Shown here: positions 12,727-22,247 of the stretch, in pieces | Position numbering within the stretch: the first letter of the stretch is position 1 | How the letters are laid out: the number at the start of each line of letters is the position of its first letter | NCBI GenBank assembly: GCA_017506865.1 | Contig: JAFCMP010000060.1 | Span: 62,001-126,000 of the forward strand | DNA: 64,000 bases | Direction: 5' to 3' | From: Tribonema minus | Lineage: Eukaryota; Sar; Xanthophyceae; Tribonematales; Tribonemataceae | Position numbers and translations under genes: made by a program | Notes under the pieces: model-generated | Seen by the model: only the letters and a program-made list of their open reading frames with translations | What the model was told of the DNA's origin: nothing | Database searches by the model: none

Positions 12727-13013
12727 TGCGCGCCAAGAGGTTGCGCAAGAGCCCTTATTAGTGATGGTTGTAGGCGACAGTGACGCATATGACAGGCTGC
12801 GTACAACAAGAGGTTGCGTGATGGCACTGCATATGCAATGGTGACTATTCGTACTACTTATGCATGCATCATGATGATTTGCCCGCTCTTGTCTTCCTGT
12901 CTGCTTGTCATTGAAGCGCAGTGTATTGCAGATGATTGCTGTGCATACGGCTGCACATAGAGTCATCACAGCAGACCATTGGGCCACTTCCATCAAAGTC
13001 CGCACACCAGTGA
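12283..13013 (+). repeat. Copy 1 of the patchwork-identical LRR 3' segment
   Basis: Two blocks, 12283-12497 and 12615-13013, read base for base the same as 16346-16560 and 16678-17076 (offset 4063). The 117 bases between them differ at many positions. The second block runs about 285 bp beyond the stop codon into non-coding DNA. Confidence 0.9.
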
Positions 13014-14326
13014 ATCGCATGCACATTGCGCACTCATGTGATGCATCAACCCCCGGCATGCCTGTGCTCAGCAGCGTGATTGTGTGAATGCTGTTGTGCC
13101 TTTGAATAGGCTTGTATGCTCTTCTTGCCAGCCTTGCGTGCACACCCTTGAAGTGGCGCATCTGTAGGGGCATTCTACGGTCTGTTGTTGACAAGCTTCA
13201 ACATTGCAAACCATTGCACCAGTTATGCTGTAACTGCTCAAAGTTACAGCTGCTATTATGATGCCACACTGGTGCATCGCCCTGCGGCACCGCTTCCGAT
13301 ATCGAGCACTGCGCGTTGTGCTGTGCTGCAATATGCATGCAGGTGTAAGCAGACTTCACATTGGCATGTAGCTGCGGCTTCTTGTTGCTGAGGTGTCCCG
13401 TGACTGGCAAACATGAGCAGCTGCTGTGAATTGAATATTGTATCTGTAGGCCTGATGACAGGCGTTTATGTTGTGGAATAATTGCTTGATCAACAATTGC
13501 AGTAATTCAGGTGAGAATTTGTGAGCTAACAGTACCATGCACAATATCTAGATGTGGTTGTGGTTCAAAATGATCACACATGTTTATTAATGAGCACATG
13601 CATGTTTCTGAGCCCATGCAAATGCTTTGAACCCAGTACAATGTCAGCGGTGTACACGTGTACTCCAGTCAGTGGTTGTGTTGCATTTCCGGCTTGTGTG
13701 TCAGCACAGCGAGGGTGTGCAGTCGCTTGGTACTCAAACGCCGACTTCAGCGCCTCTCCACTGATTGAATGTCATTGGTCATGTCAACATGAATGTCTGC
13801 ATGCATGAAGGTGCCGCAGTAAGTATCAATGCTCTCTGAGCCAATGCACAACTTACGCAAGCGTGCATACAATGTGCAAGTTCACGCTTCGACCATTGCG
13901 CACTGTTCCGCAAGGTACCTGGGAGTTTCTCAACTGCCAGTGATGTGGGACATATACATCGTTGCTATGGTCTAATACTACGCCACAGGTCGCTTATTGC
14001 ATCGCAGCCCCTCAAGAGTACAGCACACTTCTGCACGCTGCTGACAGCGCCACATTCTCGAGTGAAAGACACTTCAAGGTTCACCTTCACCAGTTCACGA
14101 GCTTGATGCTGCCAGCCAGGAGTGACATGAGGAGTTCTCACTTCGAACAACTTCAATATGACGACTTGAAGTATGGGCAGACGCGGAAAAAGTAGCCTTG
14201 GTGCAGTCGGATCCAACCTCCTCTGGCCAGCGCGGCTAGCGCGAACCGATTAAATCACTGCCATCCCAGCAGCAGCGCACTGCGGCAGCCTCAGACCAGG
14301 ACGCTGCCAAGGTTCTCACGGAAGAT
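13014..14326. other. Spacer between LRR copies 1 and 2
   Basis: No coding region is supported. Much of it (about 13020-13960) is the diverged counterpart of 17086-18000; for example, 'TGTGTCAGCACAG' occurs near 13697 and 17950. The last 110 bp match the upstream flank of copy 1 (from 10082), so the duplicated unit is about 4.1 kb including flanks. Confidence 0.6.
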
Positions 14327-16789
14327 ATGCAAGCAATGGAAGCCGAGGTCACACAGCAGAACCAAGGCGACGGAGTAGCCATTGACACCAGCTTGCTGCG
14401 CGAGCACCCTTATCTAGATAAAAGCATCGGCGCCGGCGAGGACCCTCAGGGTGCATCGGAGCACGTGGGTGGCCCGGCTGCATCTGAGGGCAAGGCCGAC
14501 GAGCTGCGGGATGGCGGCGGGAGCGCTGCAGCAGATTGCGTTTCCGCGGCTGTGGGTGGGAGCAAGAGCGGTGCTGTTGACTCAGCGATGCGGCTGGACT
14601 CCGAGGTGCATAAGCGCGTCATGGCAGCAGAGCAGAGCATGGACACACTCATCCAGGTGTTCACCGTGCTGGCGCAGGGTCGCAACCTTCCTAAGCGTGC
14701 CTGGGACCTGTGCACTGCACTGCATCACAAGGTGCGTCCCTCTGCGCACATAAAACTGCGTGGTCCGCGGCCGCCAGAAGCAGCTGCTCATGCGTTCTTC
14801 AGCAAGCATGTCGTCCGGCTGCGGCTCAGCGGGTCCTTCGACATCGACCCCCTTCTAGCGCTGAGTCTCAGCCCTGCAGCAAGACAGCGAGGTGCCACCG
14901 ACGCGTTTGAGGACATGTACGCAGACGTGGGTGTCATCACCTTGCGGCACTACCGCGGGCCGCTCAAGCGCATACCGCGCAACTGCAAGGAAGTGCGCCT
15001 GGCGTCGAGCAATCCCACTTATCACCTGCGGCTGCTGCGGTCAGTGGACCGACACACAGATGCAGGCCTTCGAGCGAATGCGCTGATGCTGGTCCAGTCG
15101 CTCTCAGCACATAAATACATGGCGGTGCTGCCGGACAGCGTCGGCGCGTTTGTAGCACTCACTGACCTCGACTTGAGCAGGGCTTCAGAGCTAACAAGTC
15201 TGCCAAGCACCATCGGCAACCTGTCTGCGCTCACGGTGCTCAATTTGTGCGCCTGCCGTGCGCTCAAGAGCCTGCCGGATTCAATCGGCGATCTGGCAGC
15301 GCTCACGGTGCTCGACATCAGCGGTTGCTTCAGGCTCACCAGCTTGCCGGACAGCATGTGCGACCTCGCGGCGCTAACGAGCCTCAACCTGGGCTACACG
15401 GCCTTTGAGGCGCTGCCGGACCGCTTCGGTCATCTGGCAGCGCTGACAGAGCTCGACATAAGCAATTCATCCCTGAGGTCCCTGCCGGAGAGCATTGGCA
15501 GCCTGGCGCGACTGAAGACGCTCGTCACATCTGGCATCAAGTGCGACCTACTGCTGGAACATCACGGTCTTGGCCTGTTGGCAGCACTCACAACGCTAGA
15601 CCTGAGCCTGTCCAGCCTCATCTTCAGCCTGTCAGATACCATCGGCAACCTGGCGGCGCTGACCACGCTTGACCTCAGCGAGTGCGAGGTACTCACAAGT
15701 CTCCCGCTCACATTCGGTCAATTGCACGCCTTGGAGCAGCTCAACTTGAGCGACTGCACATCGCTGACTCTGCTGCCAGACGGCATCAGCGCTCTCGCAG
15801 CGCTGACTGTGCTCAACTTGAGCTCCTGCACGCAGCTTACGGAGCTGCCGGACTTGTGCGGCAAGCTGGCAGCAGCGCTCACGGAGCTGAACCTGCGCGG
15901 GTGCGGGCAGCTCTCTCACTTGCCGGACAGCCTCAACAGCCTCACAAAGCTACAGACGCTCACGCTGCGCGACTGCGGACAGCTCATCTGCCTGCCGGAA
16001 CATTTACAGGGCCTTGCAGCGCTGACCAGCGTAGACTTGCACGACTGCCGATCGCTGACGTGCCTGCCGGACAGCATCGGTGCGCTGGCGGCTTTGACGG
16101 CGCTCGACATGGAGGGGTGCGACCAACTGCAGCGGCTGCCCGATACCATTGGCCAGCTGACGGCACTGACATCTCTCAATCTGGGCAGCTGCGCGCGACT
16201 GGCGCACCTGCCGGATGCGTTCGACACCTTGCAGGCGCTCGAGTGCCTTCAAGCGCGCAACTGCGGAGCACTGACGCGTCTGCCGGACAGCATCGCCGGC
16301 CTCACAGCGCTGACCTCCCTCGACATCAGCCACTGCGAGCAGCTAACCAGCCTGCCTGACGCCGTGGGGAGTCTGGCGTCGTTGACGGAGCTCGACGTCA
16401 GCGCTTGCCAACGCCTCACAAGCCTGCCGGACACGATCGGCACCATGTCAGCGCTGCTGCGGCTCCACATCAGCCGGTGCAAGGGGCTCATCAGCCTGCC
16501 GGACGCCATCGGCGGGCTCACGACACTGGAACAGCTCCATGCCAATGGCTGCAGCCAGCTGGCCAGCCTGCCCGACGCGATCTGCGAGCTGGGCGCGCTG
16601 ACGTTCCTTGACGTGAACGGTTGCGAGCGGCTCATGGCGCTGCCGGAAACGCACGGCAAGCTGGAGCTGCTGCTCGCGAGGTTTGCGGCGGCGCCGCGGC
16701 GCATGCCGCCGAGGCCTGGCTGGGGGCGCGGGAAGAGAGGGGAGGCGGTGTCCATTCACTCCACATACAGGTGCGGCCAGGGACCGTGA
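14327..16789 (+). CDS. Leucine-rich-repeat protein, tandem copy 2, intact
   Basis: Intronless frame of 820 residues from an ATG that also exists in copy 1. Residues 1-90 are low complexity (Ala/Gly/Ser/Glu). Residues 90-265 form a module shared with the paralogues at 10.2 and 51.3 kb ('TLIQVFTVLAQGR', 'LRGPRPPEAAAHAFF', 'FDIDPLLALSLSPAA'), which I cannot name. From about residue 265 to 790 come some 20 LRRs of 23-24 residues ('LPDSIGDLAALTVLDIS'), resembling the non-kinase, non-NBS repeats of plant-type LRR proteins. The tail is basic ('RRMPPRPGWGRGKRGE'). There is no signal peptide, membrane segment, NB-ARC or kinase domain, so a cytosolic protein-binding scaffold is the plainest reading. 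Function is unknown. Confidence 0.87.
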   Translation: MQAMEAEVTQQNQGDGVAIDTSLLREHPYLDKSIGAGEDPQGASEHVGGPAASEGKADELRDGGGSAAADCVSAAVGGSKSGAVDSAMRLDSEVHKRVMAAEQSMDTLIQVFTVLAQGRNLPKRAWDLCTALHHKVRPSAHIKLRGPRPPEAAAHAFFSKHVVRLRLSGSFDIDPLLALSLSPAARQRGATDAFEDMYADVGVITLRHYRGPLKRIPRNCKEVRLASSNPTYHLRLLRSVDRHTDAGLRANALMLVQSLSAHKYMAVLPDSVGAFVALTDLDLSRASELTSLPSTIGNLSALTVLNLCACRALKSLPDSIGDLAALTVLDISGCFRLTSLPDSMCDLAALTSLNLGYTAFEALPDRFGHLAALTELDISNSSLRSLPESIGSLARLKTLVTSGIKCDLLLEHHGLGLLAALTTLDLSLSSLIFSLSDTIGNLAALTTLDLSECEVLTSLPLTFGQLHALEQLNLSDCTSLTLLPDGISALAALTVLNLSSCTQLTELPDLCGKLAAALTELNLRGCGQLSHLPDSLNSLTKLQTLTLRDCGQLICLPEHLQGLAALTSVDLHDCRSLTCLPDSIGALAALTALDMEGCDQLQRLPDTIGQLTALTSLNLGSCARLAHLPDAFDTLQALECLQARNCGALTRLPDSIAGLTALTSLDISHCEQLTSLPDAVGSLASLTELDVSACQRLTSLPDTIGTMSALLRLHISRCKGLISLPDAIGGLTTLEQLHANGCSQLASLPDAICELGALTFLDVNGCERLMALPETHGKLELLLARFAAAPRRMPPRPGWGRGKRGEAVSIHSTYRCGQGP

Positions 16790-17076
16790 TGCGCGCCAAG
16801 AGGTTGCGCAAGAGCCCTTATTAGTGATGGTTGTAGGCGACAGTGACGCATATGACAGGCTGCGTACAACAAGAGGTTGCGTGATGGCACTGCATATGCA
16901 ATGGTGACTATTCGTACTACTTATGCATGCATCATGATGATTTGCCCGCTCTTGTCTTCCTGTCTGCTTGTCATTGAAGCGCAGTGTATTGCAGATGATT
17001 GCTGTGCATACGGCTGCACATAGAGTCATCACAGCAGACCATTGGGCCACTTCCATCAAAGTCCGCACACCAGTGA
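16346..17076 (+). repeat. Copy 2 of the patchwork-identical LRR 3' segment
   Basis: Counterpart of 12283-13013. Identity stops at the same base downstream in both copies, after 'CACACCAGTGA', where the flanks diverge. Confidence 0.9.
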
Positions 17077-17085
17077 GTCGCATTC

Positions 17086-18000
17086 GCTCTACATACAGGT
17101 ACGCCCAGGGACCTTGATGACTGCCGAGAGGCTGGTCAGTTGCCCTGCGCACTCATAGGCGACCTTGACGCATCTGACCGGCTGCATGCAACAAGAAGCC
17201 CGTATATGACATACAATGGTGATATTTTGTCTGTACCTCCAGGGGTTCACCATGTACATACGTGTGGTTTGCCTGCTCTTCTCTACCTGTCTGCTTGTGA
17301 ATGAAAAGCGCAGAGTGTTGCAGATGATTGCTGTGTATACGATGCATACTTCGAAGTACATATTCAGAGTCATCAGTGTCACAGTAAGTCGCATACATTG
17401 TGGGCTCATGTGAGGCATCAAGTGAGCGCCAATTCACGTTGTCCAGATTCAAATGCCCCTCTTGCTATGCTGCATGCACACCCTTGCTGTGGCACTTCTG
17501 CGGTCTGTGGCGGTAAGAAAAGACGGGCTTTGACATTGCAAAATGATTGCACAGTGCACTAGTATGTATGTATGCTGTATCTGATTCACAGCCGCTTTGC
17601 CACACTGGTAAAATCGTCGCACAACACCACTGCTGGGCTTTGCAAGCTGTGCCACGCCTTGCGAGCAGGTGTACAGCATACATTGTGTCGGCATGTGGAA
17701 ACGGCGAGCACATGCTAGAAATTCAGGGCTAGATGTTCCTTGACGCTGATGATGACAACAATGGCCTGTGACTCATGGTATTGATTGATCAGCAATCACA
17801 GCATGTCAGGTGAAATTTGCAATGCTTGCAGGACTTCAGCATCATGACACACATTGATGATCACATGCTTTGGACTACGTTACATAGTAGCTACAAGCAT
17901 CAGCATTCGTAAAAAGAGATGCCAAGTTGCGCTACAATTGCCCATCGTTGTGTCAGCACAGCTGAGGATGTGCGGTCGCTTGTGCTTTAATTACATCGCT
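17086..18000 (+). repeat. Diverged third copy of the LRR 3' flank
   Basis: Starting with 'CTACATACAGGTACGCCCAGGGACC' cut short to its key words (CATACAGG, CCAGGGACC), the sequence again follows the LRR 3' flank seen at 12700 and 16763, including 'CTGTCTGCTTGT' and 'GCAGATGATTGCTGTG'. It is degenerate, with no LRR coding part in front. It then aligns with 13020-13960. An extra duplication followed by deletion of the LRR body would explain it. Confidence 0.7.
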
Positions 18001-18025
18001 TGAGGGGCGGAAACCATTGTACGTA

Positions 18026-21000
18026 TGGACTTGTATTTATAAAGGCCCAAGGGAGGCCGGGTTGCCTATGCAATCGAAAAGCTTGCGTCAACGCAGCAGC
18101 CTAGTCTGCGCTGTGCCCTAGGAGCTTGGATACCGGCGCCGCAACACAGCCCAGCATTCGCGCTCCACGTGTGTACGCCATGACGCGCTCCGCCAACTCC
18201 CGCGCCAGCGATATGCTCAGCTCAATGAGGATCTGACGCTTAGCTAACCCGGCCTTGCGTAACACATCTGCCTTCCCCCCCCCTGAGCACAGTGCTGAGT
18301 GCATTGCCAACTCCTTAACAAAAAGGCTTGTCTGCTTGCCCAGCCGTCCGTACGACTCCTGCACGAATGGCACAAAAGCCCAAGATGACGTCAAGGTGCC
18401 GGTGTGGTGCTTGACCTTCGCGTCCTCCCCCACCCCAGCAGCATAGCCGTCCGTGTTCGAGGCATTTGTTTTGCCTGTCAGGTACGAGCTCGCTGTGGGC
18501 GCGCGCACACTTGTGTCTAGCACTATTCCCTTGTTACGGTATGCACTGCTAAAGTGCAGACACCCTGCGTCAATGACTGTGTCCGCCCGATACCCCGGTA
18601 CCTTGAAGACGCTAGCGTCCTCATTGCGGACAATAGAGACATGGTGCTGTCTCAAGATGCGCTGCAGGCACCGCTTTTGGGCAGTGTGTGTCGCGTTGTG
18701 CCCCCGTATGTGCTGGCTGGGGCAGCTGATCGCATGCGTGGAGGTGGGGCTCACATCACTGCACCGCCATGGGCACACCTCGCCCTGTATGCCCCACCCG
18801 TCTATGAAGATCGCAATCAAAATCATCGTGGCTGCTGCCATACTGGACATGGGCGCCGCACCCGGGCGGTCATTGGCAGTGGGTGGCACGCTCATCCACG
18901 CCATTGCCCCGGACGCACGCTGGCTGCGCAGCTGCGCCAGGACCCGTGCGCTAGCCTGTTGGCGGCGGCGGCTGGTGTCGCGCGAGTCACCAATAGGTGC
19001 AGCCTGCGTCGGCTTGCCCACGGCACCAGCCGAGGCAGCCTCTAGGTCCTCCACCAGGCAATCCTCGTATTGACGTCGAAGAACATTTGAAAGGCCGGCT
19101 TGTAGTCCGTGCGTGAAGTGACCGCGCCGGCGGCGGGGCACTACCTTCCTGCAGATCTCATCAGCATAGGCCTCCCAGTCGTCGTCGTCGTCCTCCTGCC
19201 CGCCGCTGCAGCTGCTTTCTTCCGCGCTAGTTTGTGTTTTAGCGGGCGTGGAAGGGGCAGCCGCGGCAGCGGCTTGAGGGCCAGGTACGGTCGCCGCCGC
19301 AGCGGCCGCCTCGGCGCCAGGCACAATGCCGTGGGTGTGTGGGGCTGGCTCAGTGGTCACTGTCTCCGTGACGGCTGTTGCGGCGTAGATCGCTTGCACC
19401 GCAGTGGGGAGCGTCGACGCTGCGGCCGTCGTATCTGCCCACCGTAGCAACGATGCTGGGAGCTGCTCGGCCACAGCTGTGCGTGATTTTTCGCCGCCAT
19501 CAGCTGTCAGCGCTCGCGTAGAGCGTCGCACGGCCTCGATGATTGGCGGCAGTCCCTGGTCCTCGCGTATTGCGCATGAGTGCTGCGCGAACCAGGTGAC
19601 TGCGCCGTGTTCGTCAGTGCCGAGCCTCAGGGCCCCTGCTGCCACAGTGGCATGAATTATTGCCGGCCTCAGTGTTGTGCATGCCTGGGCCGTGTATGCG
19701 GCTGGTGCCAGTAGCCCCAAAAGCGGCATGCCCAGACCGCCTCGTCGCTCCGGCAACCGTGACGCCCGCAGTGGCACTGCGATGTCCGTGAGTTCTGGCG
19801 GGCCCAAGCGCGGCAATACCAGCACGCTGCCACTGCTGGCTTCCTCATTGTCACCAGCAGTGCAGGCGGCCAGCAGGTGTGACTTCATGGCTGCCGCGGT
19901 AGAGCAGCCGTGCAGATGCAGCATGCGTTCGAGCGTCCATGCACAGAACCCGTCAAACGCGTGCAACCATGTCTCACTCAAAGCCGTGTCAACGACCCGA
20001 GCTAAGAAGCCCATGCGCTTCGTCAGTGACCTGCGTAGAATGAACTGTGCTGCCTGTAGGTGATGCCGCGCCATTCCAGCTAGCTGCCACGACAATCGCC
20101 ATGTCCCTGCGTCGACAAGATGCTTGCTCATGGCAGCGTGCACATAGGCTGGGTGCCCTACCGGTACCCCGACCGACGTAAAGCCCTGACTGGATTCTGG
20201 CATGGTGGTGTCCACAAACGGTATGTCAAGGGCGCGCAGGCGTGCTCTGGCCGCTTCATCAAACACTGTGCCGCGCATGGCGATGGCCAGCGACTTGTCT
20301 GGTCGAACGCGTAGGCCCCCTGCCGCCAGCCGGCGGATTACCTCTGCCACCCCAGCGGCCGCTGCATCGTCGAAGTAGGCAGCTTGCAGCACGTTGAGGT
20401 CATCCAGGAAAGCGCAGTGCGGGGCTGGCGGTTCCGCTGTGCTGTGGCCGTAGGCCGGCATACTGCCGGGCGTCGCATTCACTCCATCAGGGTAGAAGAG
20501 TAGGAAGGCCGCTGCCACTGCAAAGTACAGCGGCCCTAGAGGGTCCCCTTGCTGGCACCCTAGGTGGGAGCAGATAATGCGAGCTTCACCGTTCACCTCC
20601 ACCCGCATCTCTGGGGCAGTGTCACCACAGTATACGGACTCAAAGTGCGGGAGCAGCTCCGGACAGAAGAGCATAAGCCCCCGCACAATGGCGGCGCGAT
20701 CCACACTGTTAAATGCGTTCTCACAGTCCAGTTGGATAGTGGTGCCATACAGCTCGTGCCACACGCGCGCGCGCGCTGCCACATGCTCGACGCCAGACCG
20801 GTATCCTACGCCAAACTGCGACATGGAGGCCAGCAGCCCCGATATCTTGCCCTTGACACTCCGTGCCGCTGTGGACCCGAGGAGTCTGCGCCAGACACTG
20901 GAGCAGGCGATCGGACGCCGCTTCTGTCCTATGCCTGAGAGGGCCGCGGCGCGGAGAAGCCGTTGCGATTGCTCCGGCAGCAGTTCGGGCTCAACAAGCA

Positions 21001-21247
21001 GCGTCGTGAACACCTTGGCCAGGTGATGAGCGAATGCCGGTTCCATCACATCTGATTCTGAATCACCAGCTAGTCCTGGCGAGGCACTGCTCACGGGGCG
21101 GGTGGCTGCTTTCACTGGTGCACCAGGCCCAGCGGCCATCAAGAGGTGTTCATAGCGTAGGCCGTCCAGCCCTCCTGCCTTCCCCGCCCCTTTGTACTCA
21201 AAAGCTGACATCAGAGACTCCCCACTCGTCATATGCGGTCAGTCCCA
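18026..21247 (-). mobile_element. Non-LTR retrotransposon, probably 5'-truncated (family 1)
   Basis: The element carries one long RT reading frame (18101-21232) and a short 3' UTR ending near 18026. Its last 340 bp recur as a truncated copy at 26361-26712, which fixes the 3' end at '...CAAGTCCATAC|GTAC'. There is no poly(A) tail. Both outer ends abut a GTAC (18020-18023 and 21248-21251). An in-frame stop lies 6 nt before the first ATG, and the usual N-terminal zinc-finger region is missing, so 5' truncation is likely. Confidence 0.8.
18101..21232 (-). CDS. Retrotransposon polyprotein: reverse transcriptase plus C-terminal nuclease-like domain
   Basis: 1043 residues in one frame. RT motifs appear in order: 'GGLDGLRYEHL' (about residue 20), 'QLDCENAFNSVDR' (about 170), 'GCQQGDPLGPLYFA' (about 230), the catalytic 'FLDDLN' (about 273, in place of YxDD) and a primer-grip-like region after it. 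A low-complexity linker (about 630-690) follows. Near residue 825-930 there is a Cys/His cluster (CPWRC...HAISC...H) and a segment 'VPGYRADTVIDAG' followed by 'GIVLDTSV', which resembles the restriction-enzyme-like endonuclease of early-branching LINEs (R2/CRE/Utopia-like types). That domain normally gives sequence-specific nicking. The frame is open throughout, so the copy may be recent; activity is not shown. Confidence 0.85.
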   Translation of the reverse strand: MTSGESLMSAFEYKGAGKAGGLDGLRYEHLLMAAGPGAPVKAATRPVSSASPGLAGDSESDVMEPAFAHHLAKVFTTLLVEPELLPEQSQRLLRAAALSGIGQKRRPIACSSVWRRLLGSTAARSVKGKISGLLASMSQFGVGYRSGVEHVAARARVWHELYGTTIQLDCENAFNSVDRAAIVRGLMLFCPELLPHFESVYCGDTAPEMRVEVNGEARIICSHLGCQQGDPLGPLYFAVAAAFLLFYPDGVNATPGSMPAYGHSTAEPPAPHCAFLDDLNVLQAAYFDDAAAAGVAEVIRRLAAGGLRVRPDKSLAIAMRGTVFDEAARARLRALDIPFVDTTMPESSQGFTSVGVPVGHPAYVHAAMSKHLVDAGTWRLSWQLAGMARHHLQAAQFILRRSLTKRMGFLARVVDTALSETWLHAFDGFCAWTLERMLHLHGCSTAAAMKSHLLAACTAGDNEEASSGSVLVLPRLGPPELTDIAVPLRASRLPERRGGLGMPLLGLLAPAAYTAQACTTLRPAIIHATVAAGALRLGTDEHGAVTWFAQHSCAIREDQGLPPIIEAVRRSTRALTADGGEKSRTAVAEQLPASLLRWADTTAAASTLPTAVQAIYAATAVTETVTTEPAPHTHGIVPGAEAAAAAATVPGPQAAAAAAPSTPAKTQTSAEESSCSGGQEDDDDDWEAYADEICRKVVPRRRRGHFTHGLQAGLSNVLRRQYEDCLVEDLEAASAGAVGKPTQAAPIGDSRDTSRRRQQASARVLAQLRSQRASGAMAWMSVPPTANDRPGAAPMSSMAAATMILIAIFIDGWGIQGEVCPWRCSDVSPTSTHAISCPSQHIRGHNATHTAQKRCLQRILRQHHVSIVRNEDASVFKVPGYRADTVIDAGCLHFSSAYRNKGIVLDTSVRAPTASSYLTGKTNASNTDGYAAGVGEDAKVKHHTGTLTSSWAFVPFVQESYGRLGKQTSLFVKELAMHSALCSGGGKADVLRKAGLAKRQILIELSISLARELAERVMAYTRGARMLGCVAAPVSKLLGHSAD

Positions 21248-21251
21248 CGTA

Positions 21252-22247
21252 CATGAACGTTTGCATGTCTTGTGGTGCAGCAGTGTATGCCATCGACCAT
21301 TGGTCCCCGAGCGCTGTATGCTCCTATGAATGAGCCCTGCGCTAGGCGACTAGTGCATCAAAACGCTACTAGTACTGAGTGCTGCAGTGTTGCCACCGCA
21401 CTAATGGAAAGCTGACCACTTGCCCTCAACAGACTGATGAATCCATGGTTGTTGATCACAAAGATTTATAAGGCAGTGTTACCAGTTGAAGTTGCGCGGA
21501 GAAACTGCGCCTGAGCACTGTTGACGGCAGCATGAATAGTCCCTCCATGCAGTGTCGGATAGCCCGATCAATCAAATGACAACCTCAAGTCTGCTTTTTT
21601 TCAACACCACCACTGCCACACTAAAGCAGGTTTAGCGGAGGTGAAGTGAAAGCACCAGGTCCTGTTGGATGATTTGTGGCATGCCTGCTTTGAAGAGACA
21701 GCGGCTGAGACACGGCAACTTCTTGTAAAACTGCATGTCACATATCCAATACAATGCTGGAGGTCAAGATGGCTTCGCCACGTGTTGCCTACACAGCAAT
21801 GTGAAAAATACTGCTGTTTCAGCAGTTAGTACCCAGACCCTGAGCGGACAGTTGGGCAGGCAGAATAGCATGACAGGCAGCGGTGAACACTGGCTGGCAC
21901 ATGGTGGATGGCACGCGCACCTTATCTGAAGAAGTGTTTTTGACAATTACTTCAAGTACGCAGTGGAAACCTTGCGGCTGAACCAGCCCCCCCCCCCCCC
22001 CCCTGCAATCAGCACTGCCCCCCCCCCCCCACCCACCCCCTCCACACCCGCTTCAGAGCAGCCAAAACGGCCCCCCTTCAGGGCGCCCAGCGAGAAGCCT
22101 AGACATCCACACATAAGCGGCGGCGCCGCCCGCACGCTCCCGCAGGGGGCCGCCCCCCCAACTCCCTTCCTTTGTACACCCCCCCCCCCCCCCCCCCCTG
22201 CAGCTCCTGCCGCTCGGCGCGCCTGCGCCGCCGCCGCCGCAGCACTC
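21252..22247. other. Spacer between the retrotransposon and Rab1
   Basis: No gene is supported. From about 21986 there are three long C runs on the plus strand (21987-22004, 22018-22030, 22181-22198); reading frames through them are low-complexity Pro/Gly and not credible. The Rab1 3' UTR must lie at the right end. Confidence 0.5.

Noticed and set aside
14327..16789. LRR genes as NLR-type immune receptors
   Set aside because: No NB-ARC, TIR, coiled-coil signalling domain, kinase or membrane segment is present; only the repeat style is similar.
18453..19073. Plus-strand frames inside the retrotransposon (for example 206 residues)
   Set aside because: Antisense to an intact 1043-codon pol frame with clear RT motifs.
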